Source: CAZWSX01 sp964636985
GTDB taxonomy: Bacteria; Planctomycetota; Planctomycetia; Pirellulales; Pirellulaceae
DNA length: 57,215 bases
Assembly: GCA_964636985.1 (NCBI GenBank)
Contig: CAZWSX010000037.1
Location: forward strand, 1-57,215
Direction: 5' to 3'
Positions 34,983-41,841 of the stretch are shown here, one piece after another. The position numbers and the translations under genes are program-made. The notes under the pieces are model-generated. The model searched no databases. It saw nothing but the letters and a program-made list of their open reading frames with translations, and had not been told where the DNA came from. The stretch's first letter is position 1, and each line of letters begins with the position of its first letter.

Positions 34983-35357
34983 CTAACGCTCCTGTTGGTC
35001 GAGCAGTTTGCGAAGCTCAGCCAGTTCCTCCGGCGTGAACTGCGAACTGCGAACGAAGTGAGCAAGCAGCGGCGCCGCTTCGCCCCCGAAGACCCGATCG
35101 AGAAACGAACGAGCTGCCCGCCGAACACAGTCAGCCTTACGAATCCCCGCGCGGTACTCGTAGCGGTTGCCATCGGGCGTGAAAGTGAGTGCCCCCTTCT
35201 TCACCAGGCGATGGAGCATGGTCCTCACCGTGGCCGGGGACCACTGGCATGCCTCAGCGATGGCGCCGATCACCTCTTGCGCAAGAAGAGGCTGGCGGTC
35301 CCAGATCAGGTTCATGATCTGCCACTCGGCATCCGAGAGTTCCACCTCTTTGGCCAC
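34983..35357 (-). CDS. BlaI/MecI/CopY-family transcriptional repressor
   Basis: The protein has 124 residues. Residues about 5-75 form a winged helix: LSDAEWQIMNLIWDRQPLLAQEVIGAI, then SPATVRTMLHRLVKKGAL with a TPDGNRYEYRA wing. The C-terminal helices (LLAHFVRSSQFTPEELAELRKLL) are the dimerisation part cut by BlaR1 in known systems. The start is GTG 35357 with GGAGG upstream. A perfect TTTACA/TGTAAA palindrome sits between its own -35 and -10 boxes (35384-35412), so it should repress itself and blaR1. It is co-transcribed with blaR1, two bases downstream. Confidence 0.92.
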   Translation of the reverse strand: MAKEVELSDAEWQIMNLIWDRQPLLAQEVIGAIAEACQWSPATVRTMLHRLVKKGALTFTPDGNRYEYRAGIRKADCVRRAARSFLDRVFGGEAAPLLAHFVRSSQFTPEELAELRKLLDQQER

Positions 35358-35383
35358 AGCAAGCCTCCGTTCGAGTTGGCGAA

Positions 35384-35412
35384 ATAGTATTTACATCTGT
35401 AAACAAAAGCAA
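35384..35412 (-). promoter_or_regulatory. blaI-blaR1 promoter with BlaI-type operator in the spacer
   Basis: On the minus strand TTGCTT (35412-35407) and TACTAT (35389-35384) are 17 bases apart, a sigma-70-type promoter. The spacer contains the palindrome TTTACATCTGTAAA at 35390-35403, close to the TACA/TGTA core of BlaI operators. Repressor bound here would block RNA polymerase. Confidence 0.8.
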
Positions 35413-35630
35413 GCTGTGTTTGCCGCCAAGCGCGGCGCGATAACCAACTCGAACACAGGCCCCCATGAACACTGACAAATCGCCACCCGCTTGCTCGGGG
35501 TGAGCAGGCGACTCCTCAGAAACCGTTACTGCCTGTCCGTAGATCAAGTTGTTCTCAATTTGGTACCAGCGCGCCCTCATTGAGACGGGCTTTTGAGAAC
35601 CGCAGCCATTGGCGACGGATATTTCAGCAA

Positions 35631-35713
35631 CCTAAGCCCTTTGCTGACAGCTACTTACGCGACACGCTATCGTCTCTGGCACGGCCGTTGCACTCTCTCG
35701 TCCCGTCGCGGCA
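35631..35713 (+). promoter_or_regulatory. Sigma-54-type promoter with conserved upstream block (copy 2)
   Basis: The core TGGCAC-N5-TTGCA at 35677-35692 matches the sigma-54 consensus fully. CCTAAGCC at 35631-35638 and ACTTACG ending at 35659 are spaced exactly as in copy 1; GTCGCGGCA is at 35705-35713. The upstream block could be the activator's binding site. The rest of the 414-base gap from 35358 holds only the blaI promoter. Confidence 0.82.
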
Positions 35714-35771
35714 TCCAACGAAATGTCGCCTGTCAGCTGGGGCAGACAGAGAAGAATAAAGGAACGCAGCA

Positions 35772-36143
35772 ATGACTACTCAATGGACTCGATGGTTGGT
35801 GGTGGCCTCGGCAATGGCGGCTCTCTCGTTAGGGTTCGTCAGCCAGACAAAAGCGGACGATTACTTGAAGGATCGGGGCTATGCTCCGCTGCCCGTTGAG
35901 ACCCGCACCTCCACCGTTCAACAACAGGGTTCCGCGGATCGACCGATCACTTTCACGGCGAGCCCGAATCCGTATCGATATCGGTACAGCCGGTATCGTT
36001 ATCGCCCGGTGTTCGTCCAGCCGGTTTACTACGGCTACTACCCCTACGGAGGTTATTCGCCGTACAACGTCCCCTCGGTCAGTTTCAGCCCGCTTCCGGC
36101 TCCCTTCAGCTACGACACCTTCCATCCCTTCCTTGGCTACTAA
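35772..36143 (+). CDS. Small secreted Tyr/Arg/Pro-rich protein (paralogue 2)
   Basis: The protein has 123 residues. A signal peptide (VVASAMAALSLGFVSQTKA) precedes a mature region with YRYRYSRYRYRPVF and YYGYYPYGGYSPYN repeats, ending LPAPFSYDTFHPFLGY. AAAGGAA precedes the ATG. It shares the signal-peptide end and the LPAPFSYD C-terminus with the protein at 32402, but its middle is Arg/Tyr-rich rather than His/Gly-rich. Both genes have matching -24/-12 promoters. A role as a structural or matrix peptide is plausible from composition; nothing more can be said. Structured sequence follows the stop (36186-36273). Confidence 0.78.
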   Translation: MTTQWTRWLVVASAMAALSLGFVSQTKADDYLKDRGYAPLPVETRTSTVQQQGSADRPITFTASPNPYRYRYSRYRYRPVFVQPVYYGYYPYGGYSPYNVPSVSFSPLPAPFSYDTFHPFLGY

Positions 36144-36185
36144 TCGCGCAGCGAATTGTGCCAACCATGGCAAGGTGTAGTGTTC

Positions 36186-36273
36186 GCCTCGGTTTTAACG
36201 AAGCTGAGGCGATTGTGCTTCGATAGCAATCGAAGAGGCATCGTCTGATCGCCTCGCGATAGCAGAGCTATCG
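36186..36273 (+). promoter_or_regulatory. Hairpin cluster with mutually exclusive stems
   Basis: GCCTCGGTTTT (36186-36196) can pair with GAAGCTGAGGC (36200-36210), using three G-T pairs. The same GAGGC bases can instead pair, as GAGGCGAT (36206-36213), with ATCGCCTC (36248-36255), enclosing a CTTCGAT/ATCGAAG hairpin (36218-36235). A further CGATAGC/GCTATCG hairpin is at 36257-36273. It lies between the secreted peptide gene and the lipoprotein ATG at 36302, so it could terminate one transcript or control the other. Confidence 0.5.
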
Positions 36274-36301
36274 GCGATATCGAAGCGCAAGGCGAGCCAG
36301 G

Positions 36302-37558
36302 ATGGCCAGTCGATCGAAGATCTCCCGACGGAGCGCGATAGTCGCGAGTTTACTCGCGGCTACTTCCGTGGGATGTCGACTGGGCCCCAAGGCCATCGAA
36401 CGCAATCGCCTCAGCTACAACGAGGCCGTCAAAGAGACCAGCGAACAGCAGCTACTGCTTAACATCGTTCGCTTGCGCTATATCCATAATCCGAGCAGCT
36501 TGGCCGTCACCTCGATCGCCGATCAGCACGAAGTCGTCTCCGGCCTGCAGCTGACACCGTTCTTTCAGGCGGCCGCGGCGGGAGGAATCACCGACTACGC
36601 CAGCCGCGTGCTCCCCGGAGGGAGCTTTGGCGGCGCGACGCGTCCCACGCTCAGCTACACGCCGCTCGATGATGCGGAGTTCACTCGCAAGCTGTTCACG
36701 CCAATCACGCTCGAAGGTGTTACTTATCTCAGCAAGACGACGTGGCCCATCTCGACCGTGTTTCGCTTGTGGCTCGAGAATCTCAATTGGGTCTCCAACG
36801 CGGAAACCGGCAGCGGCCCCACGCCGCGGACATCTCCTGAATACGAAGAGTTCCTGATTGGCATCCTGGCGATGCAGCGGTTGCAGGATCGCAAGGCACT
36901 TGCTTTGATCCACATTCCGCGCGAGGAAGCGCTTTCTGATCAACTTACCGACGTCGCTGCGGCATCCACGGCTGTCGAAGCGGCCAAGGAGGGACTGACA
37001 CTTCGACGCTTCGAAAAAGGGTGGGTGGTCGTCAAAAAGAAGATGATTCCCATATTGCGAGTCGCCCATCTGCCGGATAACGACCCCGACTTCCAGGAGT
37101 TCTGCCAGGCGTTTCACCTCGATCCGTCGCTTCGCGACTTTGAGTTGACGTTGGAAGAGGTCGATCCTTTTTACCGTGACGCCCCCGTGATGGGCCTGAC
37201 CAAGCTCGATGTGGAACCGCGCTCGCTCTTACAAGTGTTGTACTTTTTGGCACAAGGCGTCGACACGCCCACGGCCCACCAGGCCTGCGGAGTCGCTCCG
37301 GAAACGGTCGACAGTTCTGGCCAGCCTTTCGATTGGAGCCTGGTACTGGTCGGCCTCTTCCATGTTCATTGCTGCACCGGAAACTATGCACCCGCAAATG
37401 CCAGCGTCGCCGTCTGGCATCAAGGCGCCTGGTACTACATCGACGATCGCGACCGCGACACCAAGGCGACCTTCTCGCTTGTGATGGAAATGTCGCGACT
37501 CGAGTTGGATCAGAAGATGGGAACTGCCCCGCTGTTGACGCTGCCGCTGGGTCGTTAA
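36302..37558 (+). CDS. Lipoprotein of unknown function
   Basis: The protein has 418 residues. A basic start, a hydrophobic stretch and ATSVGC give a lipobox with the lipidated cysteine near residue 25. The mature part begins with a helical segment, RNRLSYNEAVKETSEQQLLLNIVRLRYIHNPSSLAV, which I have the impression recurs in uncharacterised envelope lipoproteins of several phyla. The rest is mixed alpha/beta with no catalytic motif that I recognise. It should be anchored in a membrane and face the periplasm. It stands alone, with the hairpin cluster at 36186-36273 just upstream. No function is assigned. Confidence 0.75.
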   Translation: MASRSKISRRSAIVASLLAATSVGCRLGPKAIERNRLSYNEAVKETSEQQLLLNIVRLRYIHNPSSLAVTSIADQHEVVSGLQLTPFFQAAAAGGITDYASRVLPGGSFGGATRPTLSYTPLDDAEFTRKLFTPITLEGVTYLSKTTWPISTVFRLWLENLNWVSNAETGSGPTPRTSPEYEEFLIGILAMQRLQDRKALALIHIPREEALSDQLTDVAAASTAVEAAKEGLTLRRFEKGWVVVKKKMIPILRVAHLPDNDPDFQEFCQAFHLDPSLRDFELTLEEVDPFYRDAPVMGLTKLDVEPRSLLQVLYFLAQGVDTPTAHQACGVAPETVDSSGQPFDWSLVLVGLFHVHCCTGNYAPANASVAVWHQGAWYYIDDRDRDTKATFSLVMEMSRLELDQKMGTAPLLTLPLGR

Positions 37559-37570
37559 CAGGAACGCCAC

Positions 37571-38065
37571 TTACGGCGTTAGCTTCCTCTCCATCTGAAA
37601 TTCGCGAAAGTGCTCGCGAGGAGGTGGCAGCGTGCCATGAACGCCGTTGGCGACGAAGCCCTTCTTCGTATAGAGAGCAGCCGCTGCCAGATTGTTTTCG
37701 GAAACATCGAGGATCAAGCGAGCGAACCCTTCGGCCGTCGTCCAAGCGACGACGGAGTCGACCAGGGCCGACGCAATCCCTCGCCCCCTCGCATCGGGCG
37801 CCACCCACATCGAACAGAGGTAAACGGTGTCGCTTACATCCGTATGGGGGGCACCGCGCACAATTCCGATATCATGACCATCGTCCACCGCGACAAACGT
37901 AGCGAGCTCCGCAAGCTGCTGCCGCCATTGCTCAAATGGTAGAGCGCTTACGTCGTCGAAAGTGCTTGCGAAGGCGTCCGGCGATTCTGCGAGGGCGCGC
38001 AGCCGCAGCGCCCGCAAACGCTCTTCGTGACCGGTCGTTAAACGCTCGATGATGACGGCGTTCAT
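37571..38065 (-). CDS. GNAT-family N-acetyltransferase
   Basis: The protein has 164 residues from ATG 38065; the frame is open further upstream to 38125. It has the GNAT acetyl-CoA site: VYLCSMWVAPDARGRGIASALVDSVVAW (motif A with the R/Q-x-x-G-x-G/A pattern), then ARLILDVSENNLAAAALYTKKGFVANG (motif B). The N-terminal LRALRLRALAESPDAFASTFDDV opening is typical of amino-acid or small-molecule acetyltransferases in this family. Substrate unknown. It converges with the lipoprotein gene 12 bases away and diverges from the cysteine-rich gene at 38192. Confidence 0.87.
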   Translation of the reverse strand: MNAVIIERLTTGHEERLRALRLRALAESPDAFASTFDDVSALPFEQWRQQLAELATFVAVDDGHDIGIVRGAPHTDVSDTVYLCSMWVAPDARGRGIASALVDSVVAWTTAEGFARLILDVSENNLAAAALYTKKGFVANGVHGTLPPPREHFREFQMERKLTP

Positions 38066-38191
38066 CAATTGAGTTACGCTAAAGGTAACGGCACGTAATT
38101 CGCACCCTGCATGGAAGCATAGCAAAGCCCTAATGGCCGAGCGCTAGTCGAAGGACCTAACCATTCTGCAAATGCACGTGGAGCAATCGCC

Positions 38192-38452
38192 ATGGACAAT
38201 CACAACGACAACATGTGTCCGGTATGCGGATACACTCATCTCCCTGATCCGGCGTACGACGACGCATTGGTTGCGTCTTTTGAAATCTGCCCTTGCTGTG
38301 GCACTCAGTTCGGTTACGACGACGCGATCACCCCCTACAGCCACCTTCGCGAAAAATGGATACACGCAGGATCGCCGTGGACAAGTGAGAGCATCGCACC
38401 ACCGGAAGGGTGGGACGCCTCGAAGCAGCTTGCCAATGCCGGTTTGGTATAG
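38192..38452 (+). CDS. Small CPCC-type cysteine-rich protein
   Basis: The protein has 86 residues. MCPVCGYTHLPDPAYDD and, 20 residues on, ICPCCGTQFGYDD form a two-knuckle metal site. They are followed by REKWIHAGSPWTSESIAPPEGWDASKQL. This layout matches a widespread family of small CPCC proteins found in many bacteria, some near polymorphic toxin loci, where they are suspected immunity or accessory proteins. No toxin is visible here. Most likely it is a cytoplasmic zinc protein. It ends 18 bases from the decayed hydrolase fragment on the other strand. Confidence 0.75.
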   Translation: MDNHNDNMCPVCGYTHLPDPAYDDALVASFEICPCCGTQFGYDDAITPYSHLREKWIHAGSPWTSESIAPPEGWDASKQLANAGLV

Positions 38453-38469
38453 CGATCAATCCGGCGGTC

Positions 38470-38889
38470 TCTTCGCTGTTGGAGCAACCACTCGAAGACC
38501 TCGTTGTCTTCGTAGGCTGCATCCCAGCAGTTGTGCTCTAAGTCCGGGTATTCTTGATAGATCGGTCTCCCTCCCGCTTGTTTGATGGCGAGCATCATCG
38601 CGCGGGTATTGCGAACTCGGGCGGGGTCGTCGAGTGCTCCCTGAAAGCACCAGCAAGGGAGGTTCTTAACCTTCGGCACAGCCTCGATGTTTTGGCTGGG
38701 GCAAATGGGAATGATGGCCGCGAACAGGTCCGGACGCGCGGCGGCGAGGTTCCAAGTTCCTTCGCCCCCCATCGAGTAGCCCGTCAGGTAGATCCGTTCT
38801 CGATCCACGTTGTAGAGGCGCTGCACCTCCTCGAGGATCGCCAACGCTTCGTCCCCGTCTGCATCAATTTGCCAACCCCTTGCCTTGCG
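38470..38889 (-). pseudogene. 5'-truncated alpha/beta hydrolase (esterase/peptidase-like) remnant
   Basis: About 140 codons match the C-terminal half of planctomycete prolyl-oligopeptidase/phospholipase-like esterases: ALAILEEVQRLYNVDRERIYLTGYSMGGEGTW with the nucleophile serine, then LPCWCFQGALDDPAR (aspartate) and YPDLEHNCWDAAY (histidine). The N-terminal half with the oxyanion strand is absent: upstream in frame the sequence turns to unrelated Cys/Arg/Ser-rich text. The natural end near EWLLQQRR has also lost its stop, and the frame runs on antisense to the CPCC gene. I read it as a decayed fragment. A plus-strand stretch at 38912-39052 (containing ILRQVEAAGF) may be the tail of another lost gene. 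Confidence 0.65.
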
Positions 38890-39086
38890 GCTGCCGGTCG
38901 CTCGCGTATTCGTGGAAGAACATGGCACGCGAGTCCAAGCCAAAGTGCTCTCGCAAGCCATCCTGCGGCAAGTAGAAGCGGCAGGATTCGTCGTTGACTC
39001 AAACAACGCCGACCCAAAACAAGTCGCTTGCTGGAGAGCATCAAGGCCTTAGGCTTCAGCGACATCTACGAGGAACGCCGAACCGT

Positions 39087-39117
39087 GGACGGACAGGATT
39101 GTCCGTCCTACTTTTCG
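39087..39117 (-). repeat. Dispersed hairpin repeat family B, copy 2
   Basis: On the minus strand, CGAAAAGTA is followed by arms GGACGGACA and TGTCCGTCC around an ATCC loop. About 26 of 31 positions agree with the copy at 30586-30616. It lies 24 bases beyond the DUF1080 stop, in the gene's own direction, as copy 1 does for its gene. The arm difference is compensatory (C-G to G-C). Confidence 0.78.
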
Positions 39118-39140
39118 GCCCACCCAAGTCCTTCGGCAAA

Positions 39141-39782
39141 TCACTTCGCCGCCAGTTCCTCGATCGTAATGTCCTTGAACCAAATCTGGGCTGGCCCGCC
39201 GCCGTGGATTTGCAGGCCGATGCGGCCCGTTTGCGGAATCTCTTTGTCCTCTTCGGTGTAGTCGACACCGGCCACGCCGTTGAGCCAGGTCCGAATACGG
39301 CGGCCTTCCGCGCGGACTACGTACTCGTTCCAGTCGTCGGGCTTGAGTGCCTTTTGCATCGCGTTCTGGTCGGCAGCGGCCATCACCTTGTTGCGGCGAG
39401 ATTCGTCGTAGATGCTCGCCCAAAAGCCGTCGCCGAGGTCGGCCTGATAGCCGATCATCTCGTGAGAGTCTTTGACTCGCTGGCTGCGAATCTGCACGCC
39501 GCCGTTGACGAAGGTCTTCTTCGACTCACCTTGCAGTTTAAACTTGAGCTTCAGTTCAAAGTCGCCGTATTCCTTCTTCGAGGCGAGAAACTCGTTCCGC
39601 GGCTGCTGCTCTTTCAACGAACCGCCCGTGATTGTGCCGTTGTCCAGCCGCCAGGTCTTCTCCGTATCGCCTTCCCAACCAGCGAACGTTTTGCCATCGA
39701 AAAGCGAGATCGGCTCGGCGGCCTTGGTCGAAGCGACTCCGAAGCACAACGCAACTAAAAGAAAGGTGGAGGTCAGTCGCAT
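39141..39782 (-). CDS. Exported DUF1080 (3-keto-disaccharide hydrolase-like) protein
   Basis: The protein has 213 residues. ATG 39782 has AAAGGATC upstream and a signal peptide (LTSTFLLVALCFGVASTKAAE). The mature part is one DUF1080 concanavalin-like domain: ISLFDGKTFAGWEGD, TWRLDNGTITGG, YGDFELKLKFKL, NGGVQIRSQRV, GYQADLGDGFWASIYDE, and the C-terminal GRIGLQIHGGGPAQIWFKDITIEEL. DUF1080 proteins are very numerous in planctomycetes; some members act as 3-keto-glycoside hydrolases or sugar-binding domains. The family B hairpin lies after the stop. It is a single gene here, so its glycan target cannot be inferred. Confidence 0.9.
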   Translation of the reverse strand: MRLTSTFLLVALCFGVASTKAAEPISLFDGKTFAGWEGDTEKTWRLDNGTITGGSLKEQQPRNEFLASKKEYGDFELKLKFKLQGESKKTFVNGGVQIRSQRVKDSHEMIGYQADLGDGFWASIYDESRRNKVMAAADQNAMQKALKPDDWNEYVVRAEGRRIRTWLNGVAGVDYTEEDKEIPQTGRIGLQIHGGGPAQIWFKDITIEELAAK

Positions 39783-39918
39783 GGGCAGATCCTTTATCGG
39801 AAGAGGCAAGCTACGGTGCTGGCGTTTCAAAATGCCAATTATCGATGCCCGAGGCTGCGATTCCACCGCCAATCCCGCAAGCGGCGAAAATTTCCCGGCG
39901 TCTTTCCTGGGTTACAGC

Positions 39919-39947
39919 TTGACAGACAGTTTATTTACATGTAAACT
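39919..39947 (+). promoter_or_regulatory. marR promoter with MarR-type operator
   Basis: TTGACA (39919-39924) and TAAACT (39942-39947) are 17 bases apart. The perfect 12-base palindrome TTTACATGTAAA (39934-39945) overlaps the spacer and -10 box, so a bound repressor would block the promoter. The same palindrome recurs at 40476-40487. Confidence 0.85.
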
Positions 39948-39978
39948 AATTGAGGTGCAAACGAATTCGAGGTGAAAG

Positions 39979-40449
39979 ATGGCGGCCGCACTTCGCGATG
40001 AACTGAAAAAGAAGGGCCCCTTCGCTTTGGTCGAGCAAGAGGCGGCCTTGGCCATTATGCGAACCAGCGATTTGCTGGAGAATCGGTTCGCCCGGCTCTT
40101 GCGGGAGCATGGCCTGACGTCGTCGCAATACAACGTCCTGAGAATTCTTCGTGGCGAGGGCAGGCCCTTGCCTTGCCTGGAAGTGGCCGAGCGGATGATT
40201 CAGGTGGCGCCGGCGATTACACGCGTGGTCGACCAGCTGCTGGCGCTCGACCTGATTATCAAAACGCAGTCGGAGGAAGACCGCCGCGTTTTCACCATCG
40301 AATTAAAACCCGCCGCCACGCAACTTCTAGCCAAGCTCGATCAACCGGTTCTGGATTTACATGCCTCACTGATGAACGGTGTGAAAAAAGCGGACCTTAG
40401 GGCCCTGATCCAAACCTTGGAGGCCATCCGCGCGGCCGTTCATGCTTGA
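39979..40449 (+). CDS. MarR-family transcriptional regulator
   Basis: The protein has 156 residues. Residues about 25-120 form the MarR winged helix: NRFARLLREHGLTSSQYNVLRILRGEG, the recognition region CLEVAERMIQVAPAITRVVDQLLALDLI, and the wing KTQSEEDRRVFTIELKPAA. The helical ends would form the dimer. Palindromic sites over its own promoter and in the gap before the pirin gene fit autorepression and control of the pirin-DoxX genes. No redox-sensing cysteine pair is obvious apart from a single Cys in the recognition-helix region. MarR repressors of pirin-type genes usually answer to oxidants or aromatic compounds; the ligand here is unknown. Confidence 0.92.
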   Translation: MAAALRDELKKKGPFALVEQEAALAIMRTSDLLENRFARLLREHGLTSSQYNVLRILRGEGRPLPCLEVAERMIQVAPAITRVVDQLLALDLIIKTQSEEDRRVFTIELKPAATQLLAKLDQPVLDLHASLMNGVKKADLRALIQTLEAIRAAVHA

Positions 40450-40462
40450 ATGTGAAGTTTTA

Positions 40463-40487
40463 TTTACCGTGAAACTTTACATGTAAA
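40463..40487 (+). promoter_or_regulatory. Two adjacent MarR-type operators upstream of the pirin gene
   Basis: TTTACATGTAAA at 40476-40487 is identical to the marR operator. TTTACCGTGAAA at 40463-40474 is a degenerate copy 13 bases away, about one helical turn, which would allow two dimers to bind side by side. Confidence 0.78.
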
Positions 40488-40554
40488 CTATTCATCAAAC
40501 CGTCCACACCCCAAGAGACACAAGCTGCCCCTGAATGAATTTCCTGCCCATATA

Positions 40555-40568
40555 GTTTGCATGTCAAC
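40555..40568 (+). promoter_or_regulatory. Degenerate MarR-type operator just before the pirin gene
   Basis: GTTTGCATGTCAAC differs from the perfect site at two positions. It overlaps TATAGT (40551-40556), a possible -10 box, and lies 15 bases before the pirin ATG. Confidence 0.55.
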
Positions 40569-40583
40569 TAAAAGGAGCCCGCC

Positions 40584-41282
40584 ATGATCGCAATTCGAAA
40601 AGCCAGCGAACGGGGCCACGCCGACCACGGCTGGCTCAATACCTACCACACGTTCTCCTTCTCGTCGTACCACGACCCGGCCCACATGGGGTTCCGGTCG
40701 CTCCGCGTCATGAACGAAGACCGCGTCGCGGCAGGGAAGGGGTTCGGCACGCACCCTCACAACAACATGGAGATCGTGTCCTACGTCCTCGAAGGAGCAC
40801 TCCAGCACAAGGATTCGCTCGGCAATGGTGAAGTCCTGCGCCCTGGTGAATTCCAACGAATCAGTGCCGGCACGGGTATCGCCCACAGCGAGTTCAATCC
40901 GTCCAAGGATCAGCCCACCCACTTCTACCAGATTTGGTTGCTGCCCCAGCGGAACGGGCTGACACCAAGCTATGAACAGAAGCGTTTCGACGATTCCGAG
41001 TTGCACAACACGCTGCGACTGGTCGCATCGCCTGGCGGCGAAAAAGGATCGCTGACCATCCACCAGGATGCCCGGATCTACCTCTCGAAGCTGGACGGTG
41101 AAAAGCCGCTGGAGTTCGAGATCGCACCGGGCCGCCACGCGTGGCTGCAAGTGCTTCGTGGTGCCGTGACGTTGAACGGCCTCGCGATGCAAACCAGCGC
41201 CGGCGCCGCCGTCAGTAGCGAATCAAAACTAACCATCAACGCCGCATCGAATGCGGAGGTGATGCTGTTCGACCTAGCCTGA
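40584..41282 (+). CDS. Pirin-family cupin protein
   Basis: The protein has 232 residues. HTFSFSSYHDPAHMGFRSLRVMNEDRV is the usual pirin opening. THPHNNMEIVSYVLEGALQHKDS supplies the histidine metal ligands of the first cupin, and ISAGTGIAHSEFN closes it. The second cupin, from about residue 140, is less conserved, as in YhaK-like bacterial pirins. Members bind Fe or similar metals; some act as quercetin dioxygenases, others as redox sensors. AAAGGAG precedes the ATG. MarR-type operators lie upstream and a DoxX gene follows after 37 bases, so a repressor-controlled stress or detoxification unit is likely. Confidence 0.92.
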   Translation: MIAIRKASERGHADHGWLNTYHTFSFSSYHDPAHMGFRSLRVMNEDRVAAGKGFGTHPHNNMEIVSYVLEGALQHKDSLGNGEVLRPGEFQRISAGTGIAHSEFNPSKDQPTHFYQIWLLPQRNGLTPSYEQKRFDDSELHNTLRLVASPGGEKGSLTIHQDARIYLSKLDGEKPLEFEIAPGRHAWLQVLRGAVTLNGLAMQTSAGAAVSSESKLTINAASNAEVMLFDLA

Positions 41283-41319
41283 TTTCACTTCCCAAAACCT
41301 AAGAACTGGAGCCCATCCC

Positions 41320-41742
41320 ATGCCTTCCAAGACCACCGTAACCTCGACCGGATTATTGCTGCTGCGAGTCGCCATCGGCTGCCTGATGCTGGTCCATGGC
41401 ATTCAAAAAGCCATGGCCTTCAGCCAATTGAGCAGCGCCTTCCCCGACCCGCTCGGGATGGGGAGCCAACTCAGCCTGATCTCCGCGATTGGCGCCGAAG
41501 TGGGCTGCTCGCTGTTGCTGATCGCCGGCCTGGGAACGCGATTCGCCGCCGTTCCCCTGGCGTTCACGATGCTCGTGGCATTATTCGTGGTGCACGCTAA
41601 AGATCCGTGGCAAGTGAAGGAACTCGCGGCGGTGTACCTATCCGTGTACACGGCGCTGATGTTCACGGGCGGGGGAGGGTTTGCGCTGGATCGGCTGCTC
41701 GTCGGGCAACTGGCTTCGAACGCGAAGCCAGTAAAGGTGTGA
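41320..41742 (+). CDS. DoxX-family membrane protein
   Basis: The protein has 140 residues with four hydrophobic helices: LLLRVAIGCLMLVHGIQKAM, LISAIGAEVGCSLLLIAGLG, FAAVPLAFTMLVALFVVHA and LAAVYLSVYTALMFTGGG. The LRxxxGxxMLxHGxxK opening and the last-helix GGGG-FALDRLL end are the DoxX/YphA pattern. It belongs in the inner membrane. DoxX proteins are named for thiosulfate:quinone oxidoreductase subunits, but most bacterial homologues, like this one, appear with redox-stress genes. It is very likely co-transcribed with the pirin gene and thus under the MarR repressor. Confidence 0.88.
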   Translation: MPSKTTVTSTGLLLLRVAIGCLMLVHGIQKAMAFSQLSSAFPDPLGMGSQLSLISAIGAEVGCSLLLIAGLGTRFAAVPLAFTMLVALFVVHAKDPWQVKELAAVYLSVYTALMFTGGGGFALDRLLVGQLASNAKPVKV

Positions 41743-41841
41743 GGTTTATTTGCGATCTGTCCATATTCGTGCGTCGAACATTGTAGTTATGATGTGTTCC
41801 GTGAAATGCAACAAACAATGCCGAGTGCTGGAGCAGGATAG

